Below are positions 12,469 through 21,801 of a stretch of DNA of 39,928 nucleotides, one piece after another (the stretch's first letter is position 1; every line of letters begins with the position of its first letter). The translations under genes were made by a program, and so were the position numbers. The DNA comes from Acinetobacter brisouii. Lineage in GTDB: Bacteria; Pseudomonadota; Gammaproteobacteria; Pseudomonadales; Moraxellaceae. The notes beneath the pieces were generated by a model. It searched no databases. It was not told the origin of the DNA and saw only the letters and a list, made by a program, of their open reading frames with translations. The DNA lies in contig NZ_BKNN01000023.1 of assembly GCF_008993995.1 (NCBI RefSeq), positions 1 to 39,928 on the forward strand, in the 5' to 3' direction.

Positions 12469-13106
12469 TTTGCAGCTCCTTGCGTAGGTTGTACTCCTGA
12501 AGCAACTTGATCTTCTGTAGTTTGCGCAATTTGACCCAGATCAGCAGTCACAACAAATTTCCCATATCCCTCTTCCACACGCGGCACAACAGAAGTCTGT
12601 TGTGGTTGATTCGTTGTATTATCTGCAGAATCAAAGGATTTCATAAATACATTACGAAACCATGGTGAGTTGCCTAAATTACGCATGAAGTCTGCAACGA
12701 CATTTGGACTCTCTGCTTTACCTTCAATGGTAAAATGATCACCTACACGTTCTAGTTTAGTTAAATACATATTGCTCGGTACAGAACGAGCAAGTTGATC
12801 AATTAAACGAACTGCGATTGGGCGTTGAGCCTGTAAATCTTGAATCAACTTCATACGCTCAACAATCGCTTGAGTTTGTTTTTGTAAGCCATCTAAGGAC
12901 TTTAATTGTTGATCAAGCTGCTGATTACTTGAAATAATTAATTGATTAGCATCTTCTTGATCACTTAGTTTTTGATCAAAATACATCCATGCTGCAAAAA
13001 CAGTAAACACCCCAAGGATAGCAACAAGAATTGAAATTAAAATAAAAGTTTTTTTACGTTGTTCTCGGAGTTCATCGCGCCAAGGTAATAAGTTTATTTT
13101 TGACAT
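12465..13106 (-). CDS. pilN: Type IV pilus inner membrane assembly protein PilN
   Basis: PilN binds cytoplasmic PilM through the conserved INLLPWR peptide, visible here at residues 4-10. It carries a membrane segment at about 21-42, a coiled coil with many Gln and Asp residues (about 45-100), and a small periplasmic domain with the MYLTKLERVGDHFTIEGKA fold signature. Length is 213 aa, normal. It overlaps the pilM stop by one base (13106) and the pilO start by four, so the pilM-N-O-P genes form one translationally coupled unit. Confidence 0.95.
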   Translation of the reverse strand: MSKINLLPWRDELREQRKKTFILISILVAILGVFTVFAAWMYFDQKLSDQEDANQLIISSNQQLDQQLKSLDGLQKQTQAIVERMKLIQDLQAQRPIAVRLIDQLARSVPSNMYLTKLERVGDHFTIEGKAESPNVVADFMRNLGNSPWFRNVFMKSFDSADNTTNQPQQTSVVPRVEEGYGKFVVTADLGQIAQTTEDQVASGVQPTQGAAK

Positions 13107-14164
13107 TAATCAAAACTCCTTAACGCTAAACCACAAGCAACCATAAGAGAGGAAGCATCATCTTCAATTTTCTTAATATTAATTTGCGGAGAAAAACCCA
13201 TTTGTAAGAATGGATTTGCGACAGTGACACGGTATCCTAGTTGTTGTTGTAATACCTTCGCTAACCCCGGCAAATTCGCTGTCCCACCTGCCAATAAAAT
13301 ATGGTCAATATCATTAAATTGTGACGATGAGAAAAATAATTGAAGTGAGCGCTGTGCTTGTTGAGCGACACTATCCATAAATGGCAATAGAACTTCAGAA
13401 TCAAAATCATCTGGTAAAGTTCTTTCTTTTTTTGCTCGTCCTGCTTCTGGATAAGACAACCCATAGCGAGTCTGGATATCTTTAGTCAGTTGCTTCCCAC
13501 CAAAAACATGTTCACGGGTATAAACAATTTTTCCATCTTGAACAACAGACAACGTTGTCATGGAGTGACCGATATCTAAAATAGCAATAATCCGTGTCCC
13601 AAGCGGCAAGGTATTTGAAAATACGCCCAACGCTCGCTCCATGGCATAGCTTTCAACATCTGCAACTTTAGCGGTTAGACCTGCATAAATTAAAGCTTCA
13701 TTGCGGGCTTCCACGTTTTCAGTACGCGTTGCAACAAGCAAAACGTTCACACGCCCTGGACGCGATGCAGGGTCTGGAAGGACTTCAAAATCTAAACTGA
13801 CATCATCAAGCGGAAATGGGATATACTGCTCAGCATCCATTCGAATTTGTATTTCTCGCTCATCATCATTCATATCTTCATCCATTTCGATGATTTTATG
13901 AATAACACTTGAAGTTGGAACTGCAAAAGCTGCATTTATTGTAGATGGATTTCCCACATCTAATGCTTTTTCTAATGCTTCTGCAACGGCTTCAGGATTG
14001 ATGATATTTTTTTCAACTACAGCGCCTTCTGGCAAAGGAATTAGGGCATAGCTTTCTACACAATAACGCCCACTCTTTACAGAGAGCTCGAGCATTTTTA
14101 CAGAAGTTGAACTAATATCAACCCCAATTAACCCCTTTTTAGGTTTACGATATAACCTTAACAC
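13106..14164 (-). CDS. pilM: Type IV pilus actin-like assembly protein PilM
   Basis: PilM is a cytoplasmic actin/FtsA-fold ATP-binding protein that recruits PilN at the inner face of the membrane. Fold motifs include the phosphate-1 segment GVDISSTSVK near residue 14, a phosphate-2 segment ILDIGHSMTTLSVV and the adenosine motif ILLAGGTANLPGL. Length is 352 aa, as expected. The start is a GTG at 14164 with AGGAATAA upstream at suitable spacing; no in-frame ATG comes early enough. It is the first gene of the pilMNOPQ operon and is transcribed divergently from ponA across a 169-bp gap. Confidence 0.95.
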   Translation of the reverse strand: MLRLYRKPKKGLIGVDISSTSVKMLELSVKSGRYCVESYALIPLPEGAVVEKNIINPEAVAEALEKALDVGNPSTINAAFAVPTSSVIHKIIEMDEDMNDDEREIQIRMDAEQYIPFPLDDVSLDFEVLPDPASRPGRVNVLLVATRTENVEARNEALIYAGLTAKVADVESYAMERALGVFSNTLPLGTRIIAILDIGHSMTTLSVVQDGKIVYTREHVFGGKQLTKDIQTRYGLSYPEAGRAKKERTLPDDFDSEVLLPFMDSVAQQAQRSLQLFFSSSQFNDIDHILLAGGTANLPGLAKVLQQQLGYRVTVANPFLQMGFSPQINIKKIEDDASSLMVACGLALRSFD

Positions 14165-14270
14165 AATGTTTATTCCTGTTATTTTTTATTTAGAATAGCA
14201 TAATACCGTGTTGTGTATTTGGTTTCGTCTGGAGAATAACGTAATAATACCCTGAACAAGGTTCTTCTCG

Positions 14271-14302
14271 GCTATACTGGGCTTCAGCTATACTCAACTT
14301 CA
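14271..14302 (+). repeat. Tandem 16-bp imperfect repeat carrying TATACT in the ponA upstream region
   Basis: Two adjacent 16-bp units (14271-14286 and 14287-14302) both begin GCTATACT and end CTTCA, matching at 13 of 16 positions. Each holds a TATACT that could act as a -10 hexamer for ponA, whose start lies 31 bp beyond the repeat. I see no strong -35 box at proper distance from either copy, so promoter function is inferred. Confidence 0.5.
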
Positions 14303-14333
14303 GTCGCCCATTGCATATTAAATATTACTTGTT

Positions 14334-16868
14334 ATGAAAAATCTATCGTGTTCAGGTCGAATTCATCCAATTTTTTTGTTTTTTCTGATTGTTATTTTGC
14401 TAGTTCCAATGGGCTTCTATGGCATGTATTTATACATCGCTCCTTCTTTACCTGAAATGAGCAGCTTAAAGAAAGCACCTTTGCTCAAACCTATTCAAAT
14501 TTATACATCAGACAATCAACTGATTGCGGAATATGGCGGACAATTATCCGTCCCTGTTGAGTATAAGCAGATTCCACCTCATTTTATTCAAGCTTTTTTA
14601 GCTGCTGAAGACTCTTCTTTTTTTGAACATAGTGGCATTAGTTTTAAAGGTTTGGGGCGAGCGGTCAGTGAAAGCTTAACGGGCGATACTCAAACGGGTG
14701 GTTCAACGATCACCATGCAGGTGGCAAAAAACTATTATCTAACCCCAGAACGCACCTTAAAGCGCAAACTGACTGAAATTTTCCTTGCACGCAAAATAGA
14801 ACAAAACCTCAGCAAACAAGAAATTCTCACGTTATATGTTAATAAGATTTTTCTTGGTAAAAATGCCTATGGTATTGCAGCGGCTGCCAAGATTTATTAT
14901 GACAAGAACATTAATCAACTCAGTATTGCGCAGATGGCAATGATTGCGGGTTTACCTAAAGCGCCATCGAAGTATAACCCTGTTGCCAATCCTGAACGTG
15001 CCCTTGAACGCCGTAATTGGATTTTAGGACGTATGCGTCAACTGGGTTATATCAATCAATCTGATTATCAAAAATCAATTGAAGAACCTCTCAATCTCAA
15101 TATGCCAGACCGAGGTGTTTCAACTCGCTATCCGTATGTTGGTGAGATGGTTCGTGCCGAGATTGTTGATAAGTTTGGTGAGCAGGCAGTCAATTCAGGT
15201 TTTAAAATCTACACCACGATTGATAGTAAACGTCAGGAATACGCTGAACAATCGGTACAAGAGGGTCTAGAAGATTATGACCGTCGTCATGGTTGGCGTG
15301 GTGCTGAAGCACATGGTGTTCCTTTATCGAGATTTTTTACATATGCCAATAATTACCCTGCAAAAGTCATTAAAGTTGAAAAGAACAGTTTTGAAGCCGA
15401 ATTAAAAGATGGTGCGATTGTCACCGTTCCTTGGTCAGGTATGGCATGGGCACGTCCATATCGCAACGCCAATAGTGTTGGTGCAGCACCTACCCGCGCA
15501 GCTCAAATTGTAAAAACAGATGATATCGTTCGCTTACGTCCAAATGACAATAAAACGGTCTGGTCTTTGGTACAAATTCCGAAAGTACAAGGACAACTGA
15601 TCGCAATGAATCCAAACAATGGTGCTATTGAGGCTGTTGTTGGTGGATACAGTTATGTGCAATCGACCTTTAACCGTGCAACACAAGGCTGGCGTCAACC
15701 CGGTTCAACCATTAAACCGTTTATTTATGCCCTTGCGTTAGAGCGTGGCATGACACCTTATACGATGGTCAATGACAGCCCGATTACGATTGGTAAATGG
15801 TCACCTAAAAACTCGGATGGTCGTTATTTAGGAATGATTCCTCTGCGTCGTGCACTCTATCTTTCTCGAAATACGGTCTCTGTACGCTTGTTGCAAAGCG
15901 TAGGGGTTGATCGCGCGCGTCAATTACTGATGGATTTTGGTTTACAGGAGAATCAGATTCCGAATAACTTCACTATTGCTTTAGGTACGCCGCAGGTACT
16001 TCCTGTACAAATGGCAACAGGTTATGCCACGTTTGCCAATGGTGGTTTCCGCGTTGAGCCTTACTTTATTGAGCATATTGAAGATGCGTATGGCAAAACC
16101 ATTTATAAAGCCAATCCAGAATATGCATGTATTTCGTGTATCAATCCAGATCATCAAGAAGCGGCTTCAGAGCAGACCACCACACCTGATGATGAAGCAT
16201 TTAAGCAACAGCCCGCGCTCACCACTCAACAAGCCGATGCAACTAAAAGTGATTATCGTCAAGCTCAGCGGATTATTAAATCCAGTTCCGCTTATGATAT
16301 GGCAAACATTCTACGCGATGTGATTCAACATGGTACTGGACGCGCTGCCTTAAAAATTGGTCGTGATGATTTGGGGGGTAAAACAGGAACCACCAATGAT
16401 GCCAAAGATGCTTGGTTTGCAGGCTTTAACGGGAAATTAGTGGCTGTTGCTTGGGTCGGCTTTGATCAGCCAACGACTTTGGGACGCTTAGAATATGGTG
16501 GCGTTGCCGCATTGCCTGTTTGGAGTAATTTTATGGCACGCTCTTTACAAGGCACACCATCAGCATGGGTGACTTTAGACAAAAATGCCAAAGCACCTAT
16601 TTCTCATGGTCAAACGATTATTGAGCAGATTGATCGCAATGAAAATCGTGTTGCGCCACCACTGGCTCGCCCTGCTTATCGCCCTGCGCCTGCAGCAAAA
16701 CCAGCCACACGCAAACAAGATGAAGAGGATTTTTCTGATCTACCAGGTGAGGAGATCCTCATTCCTGCTGAAAAAGCCCCACCTAAGCTCAATAATCCAC
16801 AACCTGCAACTGCGACTAAAAAATCCAATCCTGACGCTTTGGAACAACTGATTAATCAAGTGAACTAA
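14334..16868 (+). CDS. ponA: Penicillin-binding protein 1A (bifunctional class A PBP)
   Basis: PBP1A polymerises and cross-links peptidoglycan in the periplasm. The 844-aa protein has a short cytoplasmic end and a membrane anchor (about residues 12-36). The glycosyltransferase domain has catalytic E92 in EDSSFFEH and the GGSTITMQVAKN motif. A linker/OB-like insert follows, with KVIKVEKNSFEAELKDG. The transpeptidase domain has the active-site serine S458 in STIK, an SRN triad motif and K683 in KTGTT. The C-terminus is a Pro/Ala/Lys-rich tail. All catalytic motifs are intact. The gene is also called mrcA. Divergence from pilMNOPQ is the usual Gammaproteobacterial arrangement. A good terminator follows. 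Confidence 0.95.
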   Translation: MKNLSCSGRIHPIFLFFLIVILLVPMGFYGMYLYIAPSLPEMSSLKKAPLLKPIQIYTSDNQLIAEYGGQLSVPVEYKQIPPHFIQAFLAAEDSSFFEHSGISFKGLGRAVSESLTGDTQTGGSTITMQVAKNYYLTPERTLKRKLTEIFLARKIEQNLSKQEILTLYVNKIFLGKNAYGIAAAAKIYYDKNINQLSIAQMAMIAGLPKAPSKYNPVANPERALERRNWILGRMRQLGYINQSDYQKSIEEPLNLNMPDRGVSTRYPYVGEMVRAEIVDKFGEQAVNSGFKIYTTIDSKRQEYAEQSVQEGLEDYDRRHGWRGAEAHGVPLSRFFTYANNYPAKVIKVEKNSFEAELKDGAIVTVPWSGMAWARPYRNANSVGAAPTRAAQIVKTDDIVRLRPNDNKTVWSLVQIPKVQGQLIAMNPNNGAIEAVVGGYSYVQSTFNRATQGWRQPGSTIKPFIYALALERGMTPYTMVNDSPITIGKWSPKNSDGRYLGMIPLRRALYLSRNTVSVRLLQSVGVDRARQLLMDFGLQENQIPNNFTIALGTPQVLPVQMATGYATFANGGFRVEPYFIEHIEDAYGKTIYKANPEYACISCINPDHQEAASEQTTTPDDEAFKQQPALTTQQADATKSDYRQAQRIIKSSSAYDMANILRDVIQHGTGRAALKIGRDDLGGKTGTTNDAKDAWFAGFNGKLVAVAWVGFDQPTTLGRLEYGGVAALPVWSNFMARSLQGTPSAWVTLDKNAKAPISHGQTIIEQIDRNENRVAPPLARPAYRPAPAAKPATRKQDEEDFSDLPGEEILIPAEKAPPKLNNPQPATATKKSNPDALEQLINQVN

Positions 16869-16874
16869 ACGTAA

Positions 16875-16902
16875 AAAGCCGTCACATGACGGCTTTCTTT
16901 TT
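16875..16902 (+). terminator. Bidirectional terminator shared by ponA and rlmA
   Basis: A 9-bp stem (AAAGCCGTC at 16875-16883, GACGGCTTT at 16888-16896) with an ACAT loop is followed by T-rich sequence to 16902. On the minus strand it ends in TTTTTAC, so it can also stop rlmA transcripts. The rlmA stop codon (16882-16884) lies inside the stem-loop. Confidence 0.8.
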
Positions 16903-17694
16903 AAATAAATACAACTGAAAACTGGCTGTAACTTGCAAATGATCACGCTGTTCCAAAGCCTGACGTTTTTCAGGTTTCGCTTTGTAAGCATAAGGCGTCA
17001 TTGCAAGTAAATTGATAATATCCTGTTGCTGCAAATCGAGTTCAGCATCAACGATAGATGATTCAATCAACTCAAAGTTTTCACTCATCTGTGCCACAAA
17101 TTTTTCTGGCTCATGCAAATTGACTTGTTCAAACAAAGCTTCGCGTAAATCATATAAATGACGAGGTGCAGGCGTCACCACCAAACACAAACCATCATCT
17201 TTTAAAATGCGCAGAATTTCTGGCTGAGGAATTGGACTAAACAAACTGCTGCACAAATCAATCGACTGATCTAAAGCAGGTAAAACTGCTCCTGTTCCTA
17301 CCACCCAAGTTACGGCTTGATTCAGTTTCGCTGCACGTTGCACGGCACTTTTGGCAATATCCACACCGAAACACTGTTCTACATAAGCTTGCATGGCACT
17401 GGTGTAATACCCCTCTCCACAACCAATATCCAACAATGTTTTTGGCTGATAACGCTCCAATAATTGCTCCACAGCCTGACGTAGCGGCGCATAAAAACCT
17501 GCCGATAAAAATGCACGGCGCGCATCAACTGCTTCTGGGGTATCTCCCGGATGTTTGCTGTGCTTATGCTGCACCACATGCAAATTGACATAGCCTTGTT
17601 TGGCTAAATCAAAACTATGCCCCTGCGGGCAACGCCACGTTCTTGCATTTAAGGTCAGTGAATCTCGGCAAACAGGGCACATCAACACTTGCAT
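16882..17694 (-). CDS. rlmA: 23S rRNA (guanine-N1) methyltransferase RlmA-type
   Basis: This is an RlmA (RrmA) family enzyme, which methylates N1 of guanine 745 in 23S rRNA helix 35. The N-terminal zinc-binding site is visible as C6, C9, C22 and H26, followed by the family segment SFDLAKQGYVNL and then the Rossmann SAM-binding motif DIGCGEG at residues 89-95. A later FSPIPQPEILRIL segment is also typical. Length is 270 aa. E. coli RlmA methylates G745 while the Gram-positive TlrB methylates G748; which position is used here cannot be read directly, but Gammaproteobacterial origin favours G745. The gene sits between ponA and mraY with its own terminator overlap, so it is probably monocistronic. 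Confidence 0.87.
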   Translation of the reverse strand: MQVLMCPVCRDSLTLNARTWRCPQGHSFDLAKQGYVNLHVVQHKHSKHPGDTPEAVDARRAFLSAGFYAPLRQAVEQLLERYQPKTLLDIGCGEGYYTSAMQAYVEQCFGVDIAKSAVQRAAKLNQAVTWVVGTGAVLPALDQSIDLCSSLFSPIPQPEILRILKDDGLCLVVTPAPRHLYDLREALFEQVNLHEPEKFVAQMSENFELIESSIVDAELDLQQQDIINLLAMTPYAYKAKPEKRQALEQRDHLQVTASFQLYLFKKKAVM

Positions 17695-17723
17695 CGTGTT
17701 TTAACTCCAGTGAAAGGACAAAT

Positions 17724-17751
17724 AAAAAAGCTGACCGAAGCCAGCTTTTTT
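17724..17751 (-). terminator. Terminator of the rsmH-mraY division/cell-wall operon
   Basis: Complementary arms AAAAAAGCTG (17724-17733) and CAGCTTTTTT (17742-17751) enclose an 8-nt loop 15 bp beyond the mraY stop. The minus-strand side ends in a T-run, appropriate for ending the mraY transcript. It lies upstream of the rlmA start and would separate the two transcription units. Confidence 0.75.
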
Positions 17752-17766
17752 GCTATGGATTAGGGA

Positions 17767-18885
17767 TTAACGCAATTTTAACGTCATTAAGCCAACAACC
17801 ACCAGAATAATCGTAATGATCCAGAAACGAATCACGACTTGGGTTTCTTTCCAACCTTGTTTTTCATAGTGATGATGCAAGGGTGCCATCAAAAACACGC
17901 GTTTATTACGCATGCGTAATGAACCAATTTGCAGGAAGACCGAAATCGCTTCCATCACAAAGACACCACCCATGATGGCGAATACAATTTCCTGACGAAC
18001 CATTACGGCAATTGTACCGAGCATTGCACCGAGTGCCAGCGCACCAACATCTCCCATGAAGACTTGTGCAGGATGCGCGTTGTACCACAAGAATGCCAAG
18101 CCTGCGCCAATCATAGCCGCACAAATTACAATCAGTTCAGACGAGTATTTGATATAGGGAATATGCAAATAATTGGCAAAACGAACATCCCCAGACAAGT
18201 AAGCAAATACACCCAACCCTGCTGCCACCAAAACGACTGGCATGATCGCAAGACCATCTAAACCATCGGTCAAGTTCACCGCATTGGACGCCCCATTAAT
18301 CACCAGATAAGTAAAGGCAATAAACGCCAGTCCAAACGGAATCACTGAAAATGGAATGCTCAGATGTTTAAAGAATGGAATCAGTAAATCCAGCATATTA
18401 TGCGTATAAACAGGATTATGCTGATTGATTGCAATCACATATAAGGCAATTCCAGCCCCTAAAGATGCCACCGATGTCCAAAAGAATTTCTTACGTGCAG
18501 GCAAACCCGCATTGTCTTTATAACGGATTTTGATCCAGTCATCAGCCCAACCGACCGCACCAAAAATCACCATGACTCCAAGCACAATCCACACATACGG
18601 ATTAGATAAATCTGCCCAAAGTAACGTACTAATTCCAATCGAAAGCAGGATTAATACCCCACCCATGGTTGGTGTACCCATTTTCTTGGCATGGTTTTCT
18701 GGTGCAAAAGAACTGACCGCTTGACCGTATTTCAACGCACGCAATTTGCGAATCATCACTGGCCCGAGAAATAACCCAATCAGCAATGCCGTCAATACAC
18801 TCAGCAAAGCACGTAATGTCAAATAACGAACAACTTTGAAGGAACTGTCAAATCCCGCCAAATGTTCAAACAACCATAACAGCAT
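17767..18885 (-). CDS. mraY: Phospho-N-acetylmuramoyl-pentapeptide transferase
   Basis: MraY moves phospho-MurNAc-pentapeptide from UDP to undecaprenyl phosphate, giving lipid I at the inner membrane. The 372-aa sequence has about ten hydrophobic segments. Active-site signatures are D115-D116 in [14 protein letters not shown] at residues 204-211, FMGDVGAL near 277-283, and the histidine motif LHHHYE at 336-341. Its ATG directly follows the murF TAA with no gap, and GGAGA inside the end of murF serves as ribosome binding site. It is the last gene of the cluster here; murD and ftsW, which follow in E. coli, are absent from this locus. Confidence 0.96.
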   Translation of the reverse strand: MLLWLFEHLAGFDSSFKVVRYLTLRALLSVLTALLIGLFLGPVMIRKLRALKYGQAVSSFAPENHAKKMGTPTMGGVLILLSIGISTLLWADLSNPYVWIVLGVMVIFGAVGWADDWIKIRYKDNAGLPARKKFFWTSVASLGAGIALYVIAINQHNPVYTHNMLDLLIPFFKHLSIPFSVIPFGLAFIAFTYLVINGASNAVNLTDGLDGLAIMPVVLVAAGLGVFAYLSGDVRFANYLHIPYIKYSSELIVICAAMIGAGLAFLWYNAHPAQVFMGDVGALALGAMLGTIAVMVRQEIVFAIMGGVFVMEAISVFLQIGSLRMRNKRVFLMAPLHHHYEKQGWKETQVVIRFWIITIILVVVGLMTLKLR

Positions 18886-20283
18886 TTAAAGCGTCTCCAT
18901 CAAATCAGCCATCAACGTCTCCATATGGGTATAACGAGAACCTTTAAACAGGAAACTCATGGTCTGAGGTTGATGTTTGTCTACAAGATTGATTAAAAAG
19001 GACAATGCTTCTGCTTGAGTCTTAAAGGCATGACAATGTGATGTCGCTGCACCTGCAAGTGTAGCATTGGCAAACTCACCGACTGCAACAAGATAATCTA
19101 AACTGCAAGTTGCCAAATCACGCCCCAATGCAAAATGTTCATCGCGACTAGATTCACCCAACTCACCAATATCACCCATCACCATGACTTTAATGCCCTG
19201 TTGTTGAGTCAAAACTTCAGCCGCAGCACGCATTGATGTTGGATTGGCATTATACGTATCATCAATCAATAAGTATTGTTCATGCTGAATAAAGTTCAGG
19301 CGACCTTTTGCCCCTTTCGCCTGCTGTAAACCTTGCACCACATCATCAAGGGAAACACCAATCGCTAAAGCAAAAGCACAAGCCGCTAAAGCGTTTTGCA
19401 CATTGTGTAATCCTGCAAAAGGCAACTCAACCGATGCTGAACCTTGCGGCGTATTGAGAACAAAGCTGGCTGATTGTGGATGCAGTTGAATTTGCTCAGC
19501 AAAAACATCACCACCTTCACCAAAACTTAAGCGTCTTTCCGTTTGAACAGCCGTATTGATTTGTGCAGTAAAATCATCTGCTGCTGGAACAATGGATGTC
19601 CCCCCAACAGCAATGTGACGATAAATTTCTGACTTGGCTTGGCAAATTTTTTCACGCCCACCAAATTCACCTAAATGGGCAGTCCCAATATTGAGAATGC
19701 CTGCCACCTGTGGCTGTACTAGATTTGAGGTGTAGTCAATTTCACCGACATGACTGGCACCGAGTTCCATCACCGCATACTGATGTTCTGGACGCAATTC
19801 CAATAACATCATCGGTACACCTAAATCGTTATTGAGGTTACCACGAGTAATCAGTGTTGGAGCCAAACGAGATAAAATGCTGCCGAGCATTTCTTTGGTG
19901 GTGGTTTTACCACTGCTACCTGTCAGTGCCAAGACGTTCAGATGAGGAAATTGTTGACGACGAAATTGCCCCAAATGTCCCAAAGCCAAACGCGTATCAG
20001 CAACCACCAATTGGGCAATGTCAAGCTGTTCAATCGGACGTTCTACAATAACAACCTGACAACCTTGTGCCGCAACATTTTGTACAAAATCATGGGCATC
20101 GAAACGCTCACCTTTGAGCGCCAAAAAGGCATCGCCTGCTTCGGCATGACGTGAATCGGTTAAAACCCGCTTAATCGTTTGTTCAGGCTGCTGGTCTTGA
20201 TACCAGTAGCCTTGTGTCGCCTGTTGGAGTTCAGCCGCTGTCCAAGGCATCAAGGGAACAGTGCTGGTGGTCGATGTATGCAT
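18886..20283 (-). CDS. murF: UDP-MurNAc-tripeptide-D-Ala-D-Ala ligase
   Basis: MurF adds the D-Ala-D-Ala dipeptide to UDP-MurNAc-tripeptide, completing the cytoplasmic precursor of peptidoglycan. The Mur ligase ATP-binding loop GSSGKTT is at residues 122-128. ELGASHVGEI and the later DDTYNANPTSM segment, typical of MurF, are also present. Length is 465 aa. The ATG at 20283 is 5 bp past the murE stop. A later ATG, at residue 12, has no ribosome binding site, so the first is preferred. Confidence 0.95.
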   Translation of the reverse strand: MHTSTTSTVPLMPWTAAELQQATQGYWYQDQQPEQTIKRVLTDSRHAEAGDAFLALKGERFDAHDFVQNVAAQGCQVVIVERPIEQLDIAQLVVADTRLALGHLGQFRRQQFPHLNVLALTGSSGKTTTKEMLGSILSRLAPTLITRGNLNNDLGVPMMLLELRPEHQYAVMELGASHVGEIDYTSNLVQPQVAGILNIGTAHLGEFGGREKICQAKSEIYRHIAVGGTSIVPAADDFTAQINTAVQTERRLSFGEGGDVFAEQIQLHPQSASFVLNTPQGSASVELPFAGLHNVQNALAACAFALAIGVSLDDVVQGLQQAKGAKGRLNFIQHEQYLLIDDTYNANPTSMRAAAEVLTQQQGIKVMVMGDIGELGESSRDEHFALGRDLATCSLDYLVAVGEFANATLAGAATSHCHAFKTQAEALSFLINLVDKHQPQTMSFLFKGSRYTHMETLMADLMETL

Positions 20284-20288
20284 GTGCG

Positions 20289-21788
20289 TTAATTTTCCAA
20301 AGCTGAATACGCGGTAAGCATTCCATGCTGATGATCGATAGCCGCTTTTACTTCTACCACATCATCAAACCAATGACGAACGCCATCGATTTCCTGATAA
20401 TTTTCATGTCCTTTGCCTGCAATCACCACAATGTCGCCTGCTTGCGCTTGCGCTACCGCAAACTTAATTGCTTCACGGCGATCATGAATTTCATGGACTT
20501 CGTGCTGGCTAAAATCAATCCCCTGTTTCATATCGGCAAAGATCTGCTCAGGGTTTTCAGTGCGGGGATTATCTGAGGTCAACAACACAGGATTAGCATG
20601 AGCAAGGGCTGCCTGAACCATCAGTGGACGCTTACCACGGTCACGGTCTCCACCACAGCCAAAAACAGCCCATAAACGGTGTTCAACATGACGCTGTAAA
20701 CTGGTCAAGACCTGAACCAAAGCATCAGGGGTATGTGCATAGTCCACCACAAACAAGCGCTGTTGATCACGCAACACCTGCATACGTCCTGGAGCACCTT
20801 TTAACTGTGGAACAGCAGCGACCAATTCAGCCAAGTCAAAACCTGCCGCATAAGCTGCAATCAAACTGGCTAACAAGTTTTCAACATTGAACTTACCAAG
20901 CAATGGGCTACTGACAGTAAATTGACCTACAGGACTATGTAAGGTAAAACACGCACCTTGCAAGCTAAAGCTCAGATCTGAAACATAAAAATCAGCATGT
21001 TGTTGAATTGCATAAGTGAAAATTTTCGGTTGTGCCGAATTATGACGGGCTGCATTCAGCATTACATCAGAATGTTCATCATCCAGATTAATCACTGCAT
21101 ATTTCAATGTTGGGAATGCAAACAAGCGTGATTTAGCTTCGGCATATGCTTCGATTGTTTTGTGATAATCCAAATGGTCGCGGCTTAAATTGCTATACAC
21201 CGCAATTTCAATATCACAGCCATTTAAGCGCCCTTGCTCCAAACCATGTGAACTGGCTTCAAGTGAGGCAAAATTTGCGCCCTGTTCAGCATAACTGTGT
21301 AATAAATTTTGCAGATGAATGGCATCAACCGTGGTATGTGTCGAGGTTTCTAGATTCGGTAAAATCCCGTTCCCTGTTGTTCCCATGACCGCACAACGCT
21401 GTTCTTGAGCACTGATCAATTCCGCAATTAAACGGGAAATGGTGGTTTTTCCATTGGTTCCCGTGACTGCCAAAATACGCAGATTTGTAGTCGGTGCAGT
21501 TGCCTGTAAATACGCTTTTTGCCATGCACCCATTTGTTGACGTACATCTGGACAGACCAAACAGTTTTCTAGTGCCAAAGCCTGCTCTGCAATCACGCCA
21601 ATCGCACCTCGTTGCAATGCTGCTTGAGCAAAAGCTAAGGTTTTTTCAGGTTGTGAATAGCTGGTCAGTGCAATAAAAATCTGCCCTGCTTCCACAGCAC
21701 GACTGTCTAAACAAAACCCATCAAATGCTTGGGTCATCCAAGGTTGAACTGACTCAACAGGATAAATCTGTTGCAACGTAATCGACAT
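20289..21788 (-). CDS. murE: UDP-MurNAc-L-Ala-D-Glu:meso-diaminopimelate ligase
   Basis: MurE adds the third residue of the peptidoglycan stem peptide. The ATP loop GTNGKTT is at residues 110-116, and the substrate-selecting motif DNPR is at 406-409. DNPR is the signature of enzymes that use meso-diaminopimelate rather than lysine, in keeping with a Gram-negative wall. The carbamylated lysine region and the ERGA-type end (GKGHENYQ) are also seen. Length is 499 aa. The start has GGTGAG upstream and lies 13 bp after ftsI. Confidence 0.95.
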   Translation of the reverse strand: MSITLQQIYPVESVQPWMTQAFDGFCLDSRAVEAGQIFIALTSYSQPEKTLAFAQAALQRGAIGVIAEQALALENCLVCPDVRQQMGAWQKAYLQATAPTTNLRILAVTGTNGKTTISRLIAELISAQEQRCAVMGTTGNGILPNLETSTHTTVDAIHLQNLLHSYAEQGANFASLEASSHGLEQGRLNGCDIEIAVYSNLSRDHLDYHKTIEAYAEAKSRLFAFPTLKYAVINLDDEHSDVMLNAARHNSAQPKIFTYAIQQHADFYVSDLSFSLQGACFTLHSPVGQFTVSSPLLGKFNVENLLASLIAAYAAGFDLAELVAAVPQLKGAPGRMQVLRDQQRLFVVDYAHTPDALVQVLTSLQRHVEHRLWAVFGCGGDRDRGKRPLMVQAALAHANPVLLTSDNPRTENPEQIFADMKQGIDFSQHEVHEIHDRREAIKFAVAQAQAGDIVVIAGKGHENYQEIDGVRHWFDDVVEVKAAIDHQHGMLTAYSALEN

Positions 21789-21801
21789 GAAAACTCACCA
21801 A

